Shown here: positions 27,507 to 35,694 of the stretch, piece by piece
How positions within the stretch are numbered: position 1 is the stretch's first letter
How the letters are laid out: each line of letters starts with the position of its first letter
NCBI GenBank assembly: GCA_945905815.1
Contig: CAMDQH010000004.1
Span: forward strand, 1 to 64,000
Reading direction: 5' to 3'
Length of the DNA: 64,000 nt
Origin: Bacteriovorax stolpii
GTDB taxonomy: Bacteria; Bdellovibrionota; Bacteriovoracia; Bacteriovoracales; Bacteriovoracaceae
The notes under the pieces: generated by a model
The model's input: only the letters and a program-made list of their open reading frames with translations
Databases searched by the model: none
Told to the model about the DNA's origin: nothing
Position numbers and translations under genes: made by a program

Positions 27507-28565
27507 CTATTGGTTAAGTCCGTGTGGTTTGGACTCTATCATACCAGAAGCTGTCATCTCCATGAAGCGGGCATTCTTAAATATTTCCGATAATGTGTTC
27601 GCATTAAGGTAGGTCATACCTGAGCGTATGCCTCCGCATAATTCGTGCACAATATTTTCTACTGATCCTTTACAGTTTACCCAACGGGCCTCACCTTCAG
27701 CGGCCATGCCCTGAGGAAGTTCGCCGCGCCAAGAAACCTGTGCATCTTTTGACGCCATCCCTCTGTAACGTTTTCTTCCGCCTTCAATCTCACCTGGAGT
27801 TTCAAGACAGCCTGAAAGCATTGATCCAAGCATGACAGTTTGGGAACCGGCCGCAAAGGCCTTAACAATATCACCAGAAGTCTTAATTCCCCCGTCAGCA
27901 ATAATAGGAATATTATATTTCTTAGCTTCAAATACACACATAGCAATAGCAGTTAACTGTGGAACTCCACAGCCAGTAATAATTCGAGTGGTACACATTG
28001 AGCCCGGACCGATTCCAACTTTAACGGCATCAGCTCCATGCTCAATTAAACCGCGAACACCTTCAGGCATGGCGGTGTTTCCTGCGATCACGTCAATTTT
28101 AGGAAATTTCTTTTTTACGTAATCTAAAGTCTCAAACATCATGACTGAATCACCATGGGCAATATCAATCGTGAAAATATCCACACCGGCGTCAGCGAGC
28201 ATGTCGGCCCGTCTCATTCCATCTTCTTTAACGCCAATACTTGCGGCAACCGGAAGACCAAGGGCTCGAATCCTGTCCCGAATGAGTTTCACTTGATTCA
28301 CTTGCTCGTCGGGAGTCATGAAACGGTGGAGAATTCCAAGACCACCAAGTTCGGCCATTTTTAGCGCCATATCACTTTCAGTAACCGTATCCATGTTGGA
28401 AGAAATAATCGGAGTTTTTAATTTAAAGTTTTTTGTAACTTGTGAACCCAATTGAGGGGCCTTACGGGAATTCATTTCAGAATGCCGAGGCATGAGAAGA
28501 ACATCATCAAAAGTCAGGCCGCGTGACCTCTCCAAGATACCTTCAGAAGCGAAAATCAATCCCAT
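27507..28565 (-). CDS. IMPDH/GMPR-family enzyme without CBS domains, probably GMP reductase
   Basis: A 352-residue (beta/alpha)8 enzyme of purine-nucleotide conversion. The catalytic loop GIGPGSMCTTRIITGCG holds the thioimidate cysteine, and the phosphate site IIADGGIKTSGDIVKAFAAG and VMLGSMLSG follow. IMP dehydrogenases normally carry two CBS domains (about 490 residues) and a flap with the pair Arg-Tyr (DRYF type). Both are missing: the flap reads WRGELPQGMAAEGEARWV. This favours GMP reductase, but the C-terminal ESKPHGL resembles IMPDH's ESHPHD. Substrate direction therefore stays open. It is the first gene of the plsB-infC strand run. Confidence 0.85.
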   Translation of the reverse strand: MGLIFASEGILERSRGLTFDDVLLMPRHSEMNSRKAPQLGSQVTKNFKLKTPIISSNMDTVTESDMALKMAELGGLGILHRFMTPDEQVNQVKLIRDRIRALGLPVAASIGVKEDGMRRADMLADAGVDIFTIDIAHGDSVMMFETLDYVKKKFPKIDVIAGNTAMPEGVRGLIEHGADAVKVGIGPGSMCTTRIITGCGVPQLTAIAMCVFEAKKYNIPIIADGGIKTSGDIVKAFAAGSQTVMLGSMLSGCLETPGEIEGGRKRYRGMASKDAQVSWRGELPQGMAAEGEARWVNCKGSVENIVHELCGGIRSGMTYLNANTLSEIFKNARFMEMTASGMIESKPHGLNQ

Positions 28566-28811
28566 GTTTTTCTCTCTCGTTAACGGTTAGTGTGTTCTCA
28601 AATTTTGTCAAAAACGGTATGAGAAACCAAGAAGTCTTTCATCCAAAAGCTATCTAATTGGAAGAAGATTGGACTCGTAGCGAGAGAACTCGAGATATAA
28701 CCCCTTAAATTCATTGTTTCTATGCGTTTTAGGAAAATGTCTGTTTTTTTGACACCTTTTCGTTTCCTGAGAAAAAACTTCAAAAGGAATATGATCCAGC
28801 AGGAAAAGATT

Positions 28812-28817
28812 TAAGAT
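28812..28817 (+). promoter_or_regulatory. Candidate -10 element close to the start codon
   Basis: TAAGAT matches five of six -10 bases and ends six bases before the ATG at 28824. No Shine-Dalgarno is visible. No convincing -35 element is found at 16-18 bp. Confidence 0.3.
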
Positions 28818-28823
28818 CTTGTC

Positions 28824-29309
28824 ATGAAAACAATTACACTTATATTTGCACTTTTATTACTTTCATCATGTAACGATGCTTTAAGAACTCGAATAGGAAA
28901 GTGTAAATCGACAAACAATCAATTAGTCATTTGCGGAACTACTGATGCATTAAAATCTGAGGAATATAGAAAAACATATATCGCTGAAATCACTACATCT
29001 ATTGTCGTTGGCCAGAGTCAAATAATTCTAAAAGATTCAGTCAAAGACTCTGACCATGACAATGAATTGACTTGTGATCTTGAAATTTCCGCGAACAAAC
29101 AATTTAACTACTCAATTGAAAATGGAATACTTTTTTTAAGAGACGGACTCTCGACATTATCTTTTACGAGGACAACTGGGTTAAGTTCAGAAGGTCTAAT
29201 TGGCACATGGATTATGCAGGAAAAAACAAGTAAGCAACTGACCATTACTGAAGTCGTATTTAGAGATCTAGAAGAACTACGAATTACTAAAACTTGTAAG
29301 ATCAAATAA
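28824..29309 (+). CDS. Small predicted lipoprotein, orphan
   Basis: 161 residues with a clear lipoprotein signal: MKTITLIFALLLLSSC, lipobox LSSC with Cys16. The rest contains three further cysteine pairs in short beta-like stretches (KCKSTNNQLVICG, LTCDLEISAN) and a C-terminal GLIGTWIMQEKTSKQLTITEV, resembling a lipocalin-like 'GTW' strand. No family is recognised. It is convergent with tatA and the two share a bidirectional stem-loop. Confidence 0.8.
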   Translation: MKTITLIFALLLLSSCNDALRTRIGKCKSTNNQLVICGTTDALKSEEYRKTYIAEITTSIVVGQSQIILKDSVKDSDHDNELTCDLEISANKQFNYSIENGILFLRDGLSTLSFTRTTGLSSEGLIGTWIMQEKTSKQLTITEVVFRDLEELRITKTCKIK

Positions 29310-29335
29310 GTAGAGAAGGGATCTCCCCTACTTAT
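29306..29335. terminator. Bidirectional stem-loop between convergent genes
   Basis: ATAAGTAG (29306-29313) pairs perfectly with CTACTTAT (29328-29335), with an inner GGG/CCC. The arms contain the TAA stop of the lipoprotein gene and the TAG stop of tatA, so one structure can serve both strands. Confidence 0.65.
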
Positions 29336-29477
29336 TGCTTTCATCCTTTAAAGCTTTTTTAAAAGACCCAATCCCTTCCCCTAACCCTTTAGCTAGCTCA
29401 GGAATTTTTTTAGGTCCAACAAAGAAAAGAGCAATTATTCCTACTAAAACCAACTCACCCATACCTAGCCCAAACAT
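29328..29477 (-). CDS. tatA: TatA/E-type twin-arginine translocase subunit, 49 residues
   Basis: Membrane subunit of the Tat export pore. The minus-strand frame reads MFGLGMGELVLVGIIALFFV, then the family hallmark hinge FVGPKKIPELAKGLGEGI and an amphipathic helix SFKKALKDE. All TatA landmarks are present: the short N-terminal helix, the FGPKKLPEL-type hinge and the Lys-rich amphipathic helix. It is very short (TatA is usually 60-90 residues, TatE about 67). AAGGA lies seven bases upstream. It begins one base after the stop of a dioxygenase that carries a twin-arginine signal, implying a substrate-coupled Tat component. Confidence 0.93.
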   Translation of the reverse strand: MFGLGMGELVLVGIIALFFVGPKKIPELAKGLGEGIGSFKKALKDESNK

Positions 29478-29478
29478 A

Positions 29479-30141
29479 TTAAATCCTTTTCAGAGTTAAA
29501 TCAAAAGTCCCTTTAAGAACTTCTTCGCCAGAATCAGTGATCCTTTTAAAGTCAACGACCACTTTTTGCTGATCATCCGCCTGAAGGTCCTGCAAAATAC
29601 GATCATGCTGGTTTAAAACATCTCCAGAAAAATAAAGCTGAGTCACAAGTTCTTGAAAGCCTCGAAGACTTACTTTGTAGTGAATGTGCGGAGGTCTTCT
29701 CCAAGTCTCAGTCGCTAGATAGGCACCAGGTTTAATTGTTTTAAAAAAGTATTCGCCTTTCTCATTTGTTCTCATCGTTCCATAATACTGAAAATCTGGA
29801 TCAAACGGATTTTCTGAAGTATCAGAAGGATGGTTGTATTTCCCAGTGTGGCACGCCTGCCAAATTTCAACGATCGCACCTTTAATTGGTTTGCAAAAAT
29901 CATCCGTCACAACACCTGAGACTATAACAAGCTCACCCTTCGCACGCTCAGATCGATTACCTAATTTGGTTAGGTCAACATCAGTGTCGATTGGAAATTC
30001 TTTGGGATAAAAAGGGCCAAGGGGTTGATTTGGCGTTTGTCGAAAGTCGCAATCAGCAATCGCATCGGCACCTTTTAAAGTGACCAGAGTCGTTAGGCCA
30101 CTAAGACCAGCAAGTTTTAAAAAATTTCGACGTGATTCCAT
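29479..30141 (-). CDS. Tat-exported intradiol ring-cleavage dioxygenase
   Basis: Non-haem Fe(III) dioxygenase of the protocatechuate/catechol 1,2-dioxygenase superfamily; opens catechol rings between the hydroxyls. A twin-arginine signal SRRNFLKL (residues 3-10) plus a hydrophobic segment to about residue 28 directs it to the periplasm or envelope. Predicted iron ligands are Tyr102 (HTGKYNHP), Tyr141 (KPGAY), His152 and His154 (RPPHIHYKV). 220 residues, single domain. It forms a unit with the TatA gene directly downstream and is divergent from a LysR regulator. No ring-hydroxylating or downstream catabolic genes are nearby, so its substrate is unknown. Confidence 0.9.
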   Translation of the reverse strand: MESRRNFLKLAGLSGLTTLVTLKGADAIADCDFRQTPNQPLGPFYPKEFPIDTDVDLTKLGNRSERAKGELVIVSGVVTDDFCKPIKGAIVEIWQACHTGKYNHPSDTSENPFDPDFQYYGTMRTNEKGEYFFKTIKPGAYLATETWRRPPHIHYKVSLRGFQELVTQLYFSGDVLNQHDRILQDLQADDQQKVVVDFKRITDSGEEVLKGTFDLTLKRI

Positions 30142-30236
30142 TTATTTCTCCTTGTTATTTTCCTTGTTACCATTTATAAATCTTGCGAAACGATAGTTAT
30201 AATTAATGATATCTATACTTAACATAGGAAATATTT

Positions 30237-31073
30237 ATGATAGATAGCCTCACAGACCTTAAATACTTTCTGGAAGTCGCCAAAACTGGCAATATTACCC
30301 GAGCCTCGGAAAGACTTGGTGTAACTCAGCCATCAATTACGCTAGCACTCAAACGCTTGGAAGAAAAAACGGGGATTATTCTTTTAGAGCGTTCCCGTAA
30401 AGGCACTTCTCTCACTCGCCAAGGTGAGGGCTTATTTAAAATTGGCGAAAGGATGCTACTGGAATGGGAGCGAGATACCAGGATGATTGCACAAGGCCAG
30501 ACTGAACCCATGGGTCGTTATACTTTAGGCGTGCACAGCTCAGTTGCTCAATATACCTTAAGTGGGTTTCTTCCTTCGCTATTAGAAAAATATCCCGAAC
30601 TTGAATTTGAATTGATTCACGATCTTTCTCGAAAAATTGCTGAGCAAGTTATTAGCCGTGAATGTGACATAGGACTTGTGATCAATACAATTCCCCACCC
30701 TGACTTAGTCATTCATAAACTTTTAACTGATGAAGTTACACTTTTTAAACATCCGGCCTACAAAGGTGACGTCTTAATTTTGGATCCAGCACTCAAACAG
30801 TCCCAGTCACTATTAAAAAATATACGTAAAGTTTTTGAGTACAAGCGAGAGATACATTCTTCTTCTCTCGACGTTATTCGCGACCTGTGCGAAAACAAAG
30901 CAGGCATGGCGATTCTTCCATCCCGAGTTGCCGCAATCTCTGATAAGATTAAAGCGATACCTAATGCCCCAATTATCAAGGATGAACTTTCATTAATTTA
31001 TCGGATGGAAAGAAGGGCCGAATTAAGTTTCAAGGAAATTGTTAGTGCGATTCGAAATGTGCCACGAACTTAA
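30237..31073 (+). CDS. LysR-family regulator, divergent from the dioxygenase
   Basis: 278 residues. N-terminal helix-turn-helix: LKYFLEVAKTGNITRASERLGVTQPSITLALKRLEEKTGIILLER, the classic LysR signature, followed by a periplasmic-binding-like effector domain with NKAGMAILPSRVA near residue 220. The 95-bp gap to the divergent dioxygenase gene is the usual arrangement for LysR control of a catabolic gene, often by the aromatic substrate or its product. AGGA lies before the ATG. TATACT at 30214-30219 could be a -10 element. Confidence 0.93.
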   Translation: MIDSLTDLKYFLEVAKTGNITRASERLGVTQPSITLALKRLEEKTGIILLERSRKGTSLTRQGEGLFKIGERMLLEWERDTRMIAQGQTEPMGRYTLGVHSSVAQYTLSGFLPSLLEKYPELEFELIHDLSRKIAEQVISRECDIGLVINTIPHPDLVIHKLLTDEVTLFKHPAYKGDVLILDPALKQSQSLLKNIRKVFEYKREIHSSSLDVIRDLCENKAGMAILPSRVAAISDKIKAIPNAPIIKDELSLIYRMERRAELSFKEIVSAIRNVPRT

Positions 31074-31089
31074 AGTACGTAGCACATTT
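31055..31089. terminator. Bidirectional terminator between lysR and the Na/Pi cotransporter
   Basis: AAATGTGC-C-ACG (31055-31066) pairs with CGT-A-GCACATTT (31078-31089): 11 base pairs with one mismatch, enclosing the LysR stop codon. Ends are A/T rich in both directions. Confidence 0.65.
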
Positions 31090-31091
31090 AT

Positions 31092-32771
31092 TTATTCGTG
31101 TTTTGAATGAAAATTTTCAATTGCTCCGGCCATTAAGAATGCGTGTGCACGTATTTTACGAAGAGCAACGACCATATCCGAGTAAGTAAGGGCCGTGACC
31201 GGGGGATAAATCCCCTTTGAAATACGATCGAGGTGTTTTTCTCTCATCGAATCTGCACAGAGTTGCAGCTCATTTGATTTGGCTTCAATCATTTGCATAT
31301 CTAAAACGTCACTATCCTCAAGGCCCTTACCAGCGAGTTCAAAGAAGTCCCAGACGTCATCAAAGAACTGAAAGAATTCTGTACGACTGTCGCCGAATAA
31401 GGTTTCATCTTTTTTAAAACGATCACGGTAATTTGCAAGTCTCTCAATATAATCTGCGACACTTTCAAGTTCATCCGCAATTTTGATCATAGACTGAATT
31501 TGTTCAGACTGATGGTGAGACATCGGTTTTTCCATCACGTAACAAAGGAAAACCGTAATCTCTTTATGAATGTTATCTGTGATTCGTTCATAATCTGTAA
31601 TCTTGGCAAGTTTTTTTGGGTCATATTCAGCAGCTTCCCAGAACTCACGATTAAGCTTGTACATTCTCTCCGTAATATTTTTCATTTTACGAAGTTCAGA
31701 CTCGGCTTGGGCCATAGAAGCAGCTGGTAACATATTCGATGGATCGCCAAGAACTAACAAATGAGGCACTTCTCTCTCGTTGTCTTTATCCGGTGTAATT
31801 TTCGTCACAAGTGTGGCCATCATATTAATAAAAGGAAGGAAAACTAGAGTCGCCCCCACGTTGAAAAGGGTATGCGCCATTGCAAGGTGATGAGACACAT
31901 TTGGATAAGTACCATCCACATCTCTGAATGCGGGATCAAGCGGAATAAAGGCGTCCACTGCCTTGAGAAAATAAGGGAGTATAAAAGAAACTGCTATTAC
32001 GCTTAAAATATTAAAAATTGCGTGAACGCGAGCAGCGCGTTTGGCATTAACATTGGTGCCAATCGAGGCAAGCATGGCAGAAATTGTTGAACCAATATTT
32101 TCACCAAGAAGAAGCGCAATCGCCGTGTGATAAGGAATTACCCCTGAAGTTGCAAGTGCCATAGTGATCCCCAGCATCGCAGCTGAAGATTGTACAATCA
32201 TTGTCAGTAAACAACCCATCAATATAGAAGCAAAATAACTGCCGAAGAAATCACCGGTAAAATAAGAAATTGATTCAATAAATTCTGGATTGTCCCTAAG
32301 TGGAGCAAAAGCCTGCCCCATAAATTTAAGGCCAATGAAAACCAGACCGAGCCCAACAAGGGCGCGGCCAAGGTGTTGCCACATTTCAGTTTTTGAAAAG
32401 AGACCTGGTATAAATCCGATTCCGACTAAAAGAAGCGCATGCTTGTCGAATTTCAGAGAAATGATCCAGCCAGTAATAGTAGTACCAATGTTGGCACCTA
32501 GAATGACTCCAATCGCTTGCTTCAAGGTCATAAGGCCAGCATTTACAAAGCCAACTGTCATAACAGTTGTCACTGAAGAAGACTGTATTATGCAGGTTAC
32601 AAGTAAACCAACGCCGACAGCGAGAATAATATTATTATTTAATGAGTTGATGATTTTTCTAATCACATCTCCAGCTACTGCTTGAAGACCATCGGACATG
32701 AATTTCATACCAAAAAAGAAAATTCCGAGACCCCCGAGAAGGGTGTAAATTATAGTAAAGGCTCCCATCAA
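31092..32771 (-). CDS. Na+/phosphate cotransporter family protein with PhoU-like C-terminus
   Basis: 559 residues. The membrane half has the two inverted Na_Pi_cotran repeats with their QSSS/QSSA motifs: CIIQSSSVTTVMTVGF near residue 62 and MIVQSSAAMLGITMAL near 190. About eight or nine membrane segments are visible up to residue 320. The C-terminal 220 residues form helical PhoU-like bundles (KKLAKITDYERITDNIHKEI, ELESVADYIERL). This is the NptA/YjbB type, which exports or imports phosphate. A single-helix membrane protein gene lies 14 bp upstream on the same strand. No phosphate-regulon genes are near. Confidence 0.9.
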   Translation of the reverse strand: MMGAFTIIYTLLGGLGIFFFGMKFMSDGLQAVAGDVIRKIINSLNNNIILAVGVGLLVTCIIQSSSVTTVMTVGFVNAGLMTLKQAIGVILGANIGTTITGWIISLKFDKHALLLVGIGFIPGLFSKTEMWQHLGRALVGLGLVFIGLKFMGQAFAPLRDNPEFIESISYFTGDFFGSYFASILMGCLLTMIVQSSAAMLGITMALATSGVIPYHTAIALLLGENIGSTISAMLASIGTNVNAKRAARVHAIFNILSVIAVSFILPYFLKAVDAFIPLDPAFRDVDGTYPNVSHHLAMAHTLFNVGATLVFLPFINMMATLVTKITPDKDNEREVPHLLVLGDPSNMLPAASMAQAESELRKMKNITERMYKLNREFWEAAEYDPKKLAKITDYERITDNIHKEITVFLCYVMEKPMSHHQSEQIQSMIKIADELESVADYIERLANYRDRFKKDETLFGDSRTEFFQFFDDVWDFFELAGKGLEDSDVLDMQMIEAKSNELQLCADSMREKHLDRISKGIYPPVTALTYSDMVVALRKIRAHAFLMAGAIENFHSKHE

Positions 32772-32785
32772 TTCTCCTTAAATGC

Positions 32786-33037
32786 CTAGTCTATCCATTT
32801 AGCAAAACCGATCGGTATAATAATGTATAGAATAGTATCGCGAATCAAATAAAATATAAAAAAGTACACGAACGCCTTGGGACCCTTTAAAAATAAATTC
32901 TCAAGACCAAAATACTGGGCCTTTTTAGACATCGCAACCATGAATTTCGTTTTTCCATAGTGCTGAACAAAAAACGAAACTGCTCCTTCAACCTTGCGGT
33001 CAAATGCCAAAAATCGACTTTTTATCCAAACAGACAT
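32786..33037 (-). CDS. Small membrane protein upstream of the Na/Pi cotransporter
   Basis: 83 residues from the ATG at 33037 (GGAA six bases before it); a longer frame would need a TTG at 33049. The N-terminal half is basic (SVWIKSRFLAFDRKVEG). The C-terminal half has one long hydrophobic segment, AFVYFFIFYLIRDTILYIIIPIGF. Not recognised. It is probably cotranscribed with the downstream transporter, so it might be an accessory subunit; this is inference only. Confidence 0.6.
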   Translation of the reverse strand: MSVWIKSRFLAFDRKVEGAVSFFVQHYGKTKFMVAMSKKAQYFGLENLFLKGPKAFVYFFIFYLIRDTILYIIIPIGFAKWID

Positions 33038-33161
33038 AGCTAGTTCCAAGGTACTGAAAGATATAGCAAAGAAGAGATAATGTTATTGTGAAGAATACGT
33101 CAAGAAAAGTGATGACGCTAGACAAAATTAGTAGGTCAGCCTAAAAGTTTTTCGCCATTTA

Positions 33162-33180
33162 TGACAATTCCGTGACAATT
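33162..33180 (+). promoter_or_regulatory. 11-bp-spaced direct repeat upstream of hemA
   Basis: TGACAATT occurs at 33162-33169 and again at 33173-33180, start-to-start distance 11 bp (one helical turn), on one face of the DNA. This matches how OmpR/PhoB-type regulators bind. A -10-like TATTCT (33198-33203) follows and would start RNA near the hemA ATG at 33210, placing the repeats at about -48 to -30. The operon encodes an OmpR-type regulator. Confidence 0.45.
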
Positions 33181-33209
33181 TACACATGATGATTAGCTAT
33201 TCTTAACCC

Positions 33210-34145
33210 ATGTTAAACGGACTGAACCTATGGAACTTCAGCACGGGCACTCACCCCGATATCGAGCTGAATGGAAAAGCCTTTATTCTTAAAACATGCC
33301 AGCGCTCTTTAGTGCTCAGTCTTAGTAATTTCCCATTTAAGTATAAAGACCTGCCATCTCACGAATTACAAACCGCCGATTCTGCCTATATCTACCTTTT
33401 GGAAACAATTTGTGGCCTTAAAAGTAAACTTATCGGCGAAAATGAAATTGTTGGCCAGTTTAAAGAAGCCTACAAAATCTACAGTCAGTCCGATCTCAAG
33501 GACACCAAGCTACTTTTAATCCTTGAAAAGCTTTTCAAGGACGCGAAGGACATTCGTACTCAGTATTTGATTGGTATCTCCCAAAAAACTTACGCATCTT
33601 TGACCCGACGCCACCTGATCCAGAAGGCCAAAGCCGAGCATGTCGTTGTGGTTGGATCTGGTTCTTTGGCAGAAGATTTAATTAATCAATTTAAAAAGAA
33701 AGCGCAGGTCTCTATTTGCGCACGTAATAACTCACGAACTCTTGAACTTGCACGCCTGCACAATCTGGCCATTATTCCTTGGGAAGAGCGTCATACAATA
33801 GTAAATCGGCCTTACATTGCCAACACCGTTGGAACGGACAATATTTTATTTGATGAAAATTTCTTCGCTGAATGGAAAAATAATAACAGCTCTCGCAAAT
33901 TCGTAGACCTAGGCAGCCCATCAGTTATCAGCACCATACTTTCAATTAACGAAGGTGTTGTGCGTCTAGAAGATATCTTTAATGAGGGAGCAATCGTTGA
34001 AGGCCAGAAGCAACAACAAATAGAACTTGCCCGTTTGGCAATGCTAGAAGTTGCCCAAAGACGTAAGTCGCTTTTCGCAGAAAAACTCAAGAAAAACGCA
34101 GCTGGAATTGCTCCTCAAAGCACGCAGAACATGAGATACATCTAA
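33210..34145 (+). CDS. hemA: Glutamyl-tRNA reductase, shortened form
   Basis: First committed step of C5 tetrapyrrole synthesis: reduces Glu-tRNA(Glu) to glutamate-1-semialdehyde. The catalytic cysteine motif is TCQR (usually TCNR) at about residue 29-32. GENEIVGQFKEAY is the family signature, and an NADPH-binding domain starts HVVVVGSGSLAEDL. At 311 residues it is far shorter than typical HemA (about 420): about 20 residues before the Cys motif and most of the C-terminal dimerisation domain are missing. No Shine-Dalgarno is visible. hemCD follows after four bases. Context makes activity likely. Confidence 0.88.
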   Translation: MLNGLNLWNFSTGTHPDIELNGKAFILKTCQRSLVLSLSNFPFKYKDLPSHELQTADSAYIYLLETICGLKSKLIGENEIVGQFKEAYKIYSQSDLKDTKLLLILEKLFKDAKDIRTQYLIGISQKTYASLTRRHLIQKAKAEHVVVVGSGSLAEDLINQFKKKAQVSICARNNSRTLELARLHNLAIIPWEERHTIVNRPYIANTVGTDNILFDENFFAEWKNNNSSRKFVDLGSPSVISTILSINEGVVRLEDIFNEGAIVEGQKQQQIELARLAMLEVAQRRKSLFAEKLKKNAAGIAPQSTQNMRYI

Positions 34146-34149
34146 GTCT

Positions 34150-35694
34150 ATGACCACCTATAAAATTGGTACTCGTGGATCACTCTTGGCAGTGACACAA
34201 TCTACATTAATGAAGAATGAATTAGAGAGAATTTCTGGTGAGAAATTTGAACTGGTGCTTATCCAAACTCAAGGTGATCAGATTACTGATAAACCTTTGT
34301 GGCAACTTGAGGGTAAGGATTTCTTTACTAAAGAATTGGATGAGGCCCTATTAAATGAGTCAGTAGACTTCGTTATTCACTCTTATAAAGATTTGGGCTC
34401 AGAAAGACCTGAGGGTATCAAACTTGCCGCAGTGACTGAAAGACGATTCGCTCACGATATTTTCTTGATGCCAAAATCAATTATTAAAGAACTTAAGAAC
34501 TGGAATGGAGAATTAGTCGTAGGAACTTCTTCTCCCAGACGAATTGCCAATTTATCCACTTCACTAAAAAAATATCTGCCTAACTTAAAAAATCAAGACA
34601 CGAACATTCGTTGTGAAACCCTTCGGGGTAACGTGAATACGAGAATTAAAAAATTAAAAGATGGTCAATATCACGGGATAACTCTTGCTTTTGCCGGTCT
34701 TGAACGTTTGGCTCAAGGTGAAAAATCCCGCGCTGAACTTGAAGCATTACTTGATGGGCTCAATTATTTAGTTCTGCCCCAGAGTATATTTCCCTCAGCT
34801 GCTGCCCAAGGAGCTTTGGCCTTAGAGATGAAAGCTGATCGTCAGGATAATGGAAAACTTGCTCATATTCTCGCGAAGCTGAATCATGAAACGACAATTG
34901 AAGAAGTAAAAAAAGAACGTGAAGCCTTTAAAGCATTTGGTGGTGGATGCCATCTTGCAGTGGGAATTCATGTTAAAAAAGTCGGGAATACATTTCTCCA
35001 TATCCATTCAGGTGAAGTAGATGGAAAAAGAATTGATGTAAAGTGGCTTGAAGGAACGGCCAAGCATCAAGTTACTGCTGGTAAAAAATATTTTGTTGGT
35101 CTACCTCACGGTGAGCGAACTGAAGTCGTATATGATGAGTTATTGGCAAAGACTCCAGAAATCAAAGAAATTGACCTGAAAAATAAACATGTCTTTATCA
35201 CTTCTCGTTATACACTACCTACTCTCGGCGCCTCTCTAGGAACTGGGCCTGAAGGTGTTTGGGCCGCAGGCAGTAAGACCGCACAACTTTTAGCAGATGA
35301 AGGCATTTGGCTAAATGGAACAAGTGATTCACTTGGAACTGCTGATCTTGTTGCGTTCAAGCATTCCGAAGTTTTAAAAATCTTTCATCCCTCAATCCAA
35401 AAACCGTGGACCGTACTTACTCATCACGAAGGTACAACAGATCTTGGTTCAGTCGTAGGTTGCTACACTCGAGAGCCTCAAAAGGTAAGTGAATCTTTTA
35501 CCAATGATATGAACAAAGTCGGTGCTTGTCTTTGGACCAGCTTTCAACAATACGAAATATATCTTAAACAATTTCCTTGTCTCAAAGATGCTCACCATTT
35601 CTGTGGTTTGGGTAAAACTTGGCAGGAATTTCAAAAGGCAGGGGTAAATATTAATCCCTTGGCAAGCATGCAGGAATTTTATGAACTCAAATGA
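34150..35694 (+). CDS. hemC: Porphobilinogen deaminase fused to uroporphyrinogen-III synthase-like domain
   Basis: Residues 1-310 are HemC: IGTRGSLLAVTQS, TQGDQI, FTKELDEALL, DFVIHSYKDL (active-site region), GTSSPRRIANL, LRGNVNTRIKKL and the dipyrromethane-cofactor cysteine in AFGGGCHLAVGIH. It polymerises porphobilinogen to hydroxymethylbilane. HemC alone is about 310 residues; here 514. The extra 200 residues resemble HemD: a first sub-domain (KHVFITSRYTLPTLG), then ACLWTSFQQYEIYLKQF, HHFCGLGKTWQEFQKAGV and NINPLASMQEFYEL at the end, matching the HemD 'TS..' and 'G..T...l...G' pattern. The last 14 bases overlap hemL. Confidence 0.92.
   Translation: MTTYKIGTRGSLLAVTQSTLMKNELERISGEKFELVLIQTQGDQITDKPLWQLEGKDFFTKELDEALLNESVDFVIHSYKDLGSERPEGIKLAAVTERRFAHDIFLMPKSIIKELKNWNGELVVGTSSPRRIANLSTSLKKYLPNLKNQDTNIRCETLRGNVNTRIKKLKDGQYHGITLAFAGLERLAQGEKSRAELEALLDGLNYLVLPQSIFPSAAAQGALALEMKADRQDNGKLAHILAKLNHETTIEEVKKEREAFKAFGGGCHLAVGIHVKKVGNTFLHIHSGEVDGKRIDVKWLEGTAKHQVTAGKKYFVGLPHGERTEVVYDELLAKTPEIKEIDLKNKHVFITSRYTLPTLGASLGTGPEGVWAAGSKTAQLLADEGIWLNGTSDSLGTADLVAFKHSEVLKIFHPSIQKPWTVLTHHEGTTDLGSVVGCYTREPQKVSESFTNDMNKVGACLWTSFQQYEIYLKQFPCLKDAHHFCGLGKTWQEFQKAGVNINPLASMQEFYELK

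Noticed and set aside
27507-28565. Standard IMP dehydrogenase guaB
   Set aside because: CBS domains and the Arg-Tyr flap pair are missing, so the safer call is IMPDH/GMPR family, probably GMP reductase.
28598-28783. 61-codon minus-strand frame in the gap before the small lipoprotein
   Set aside because: No ribosome binding site or family resemblance, and it lies in the promoter region between divergent genes; treated as chance.
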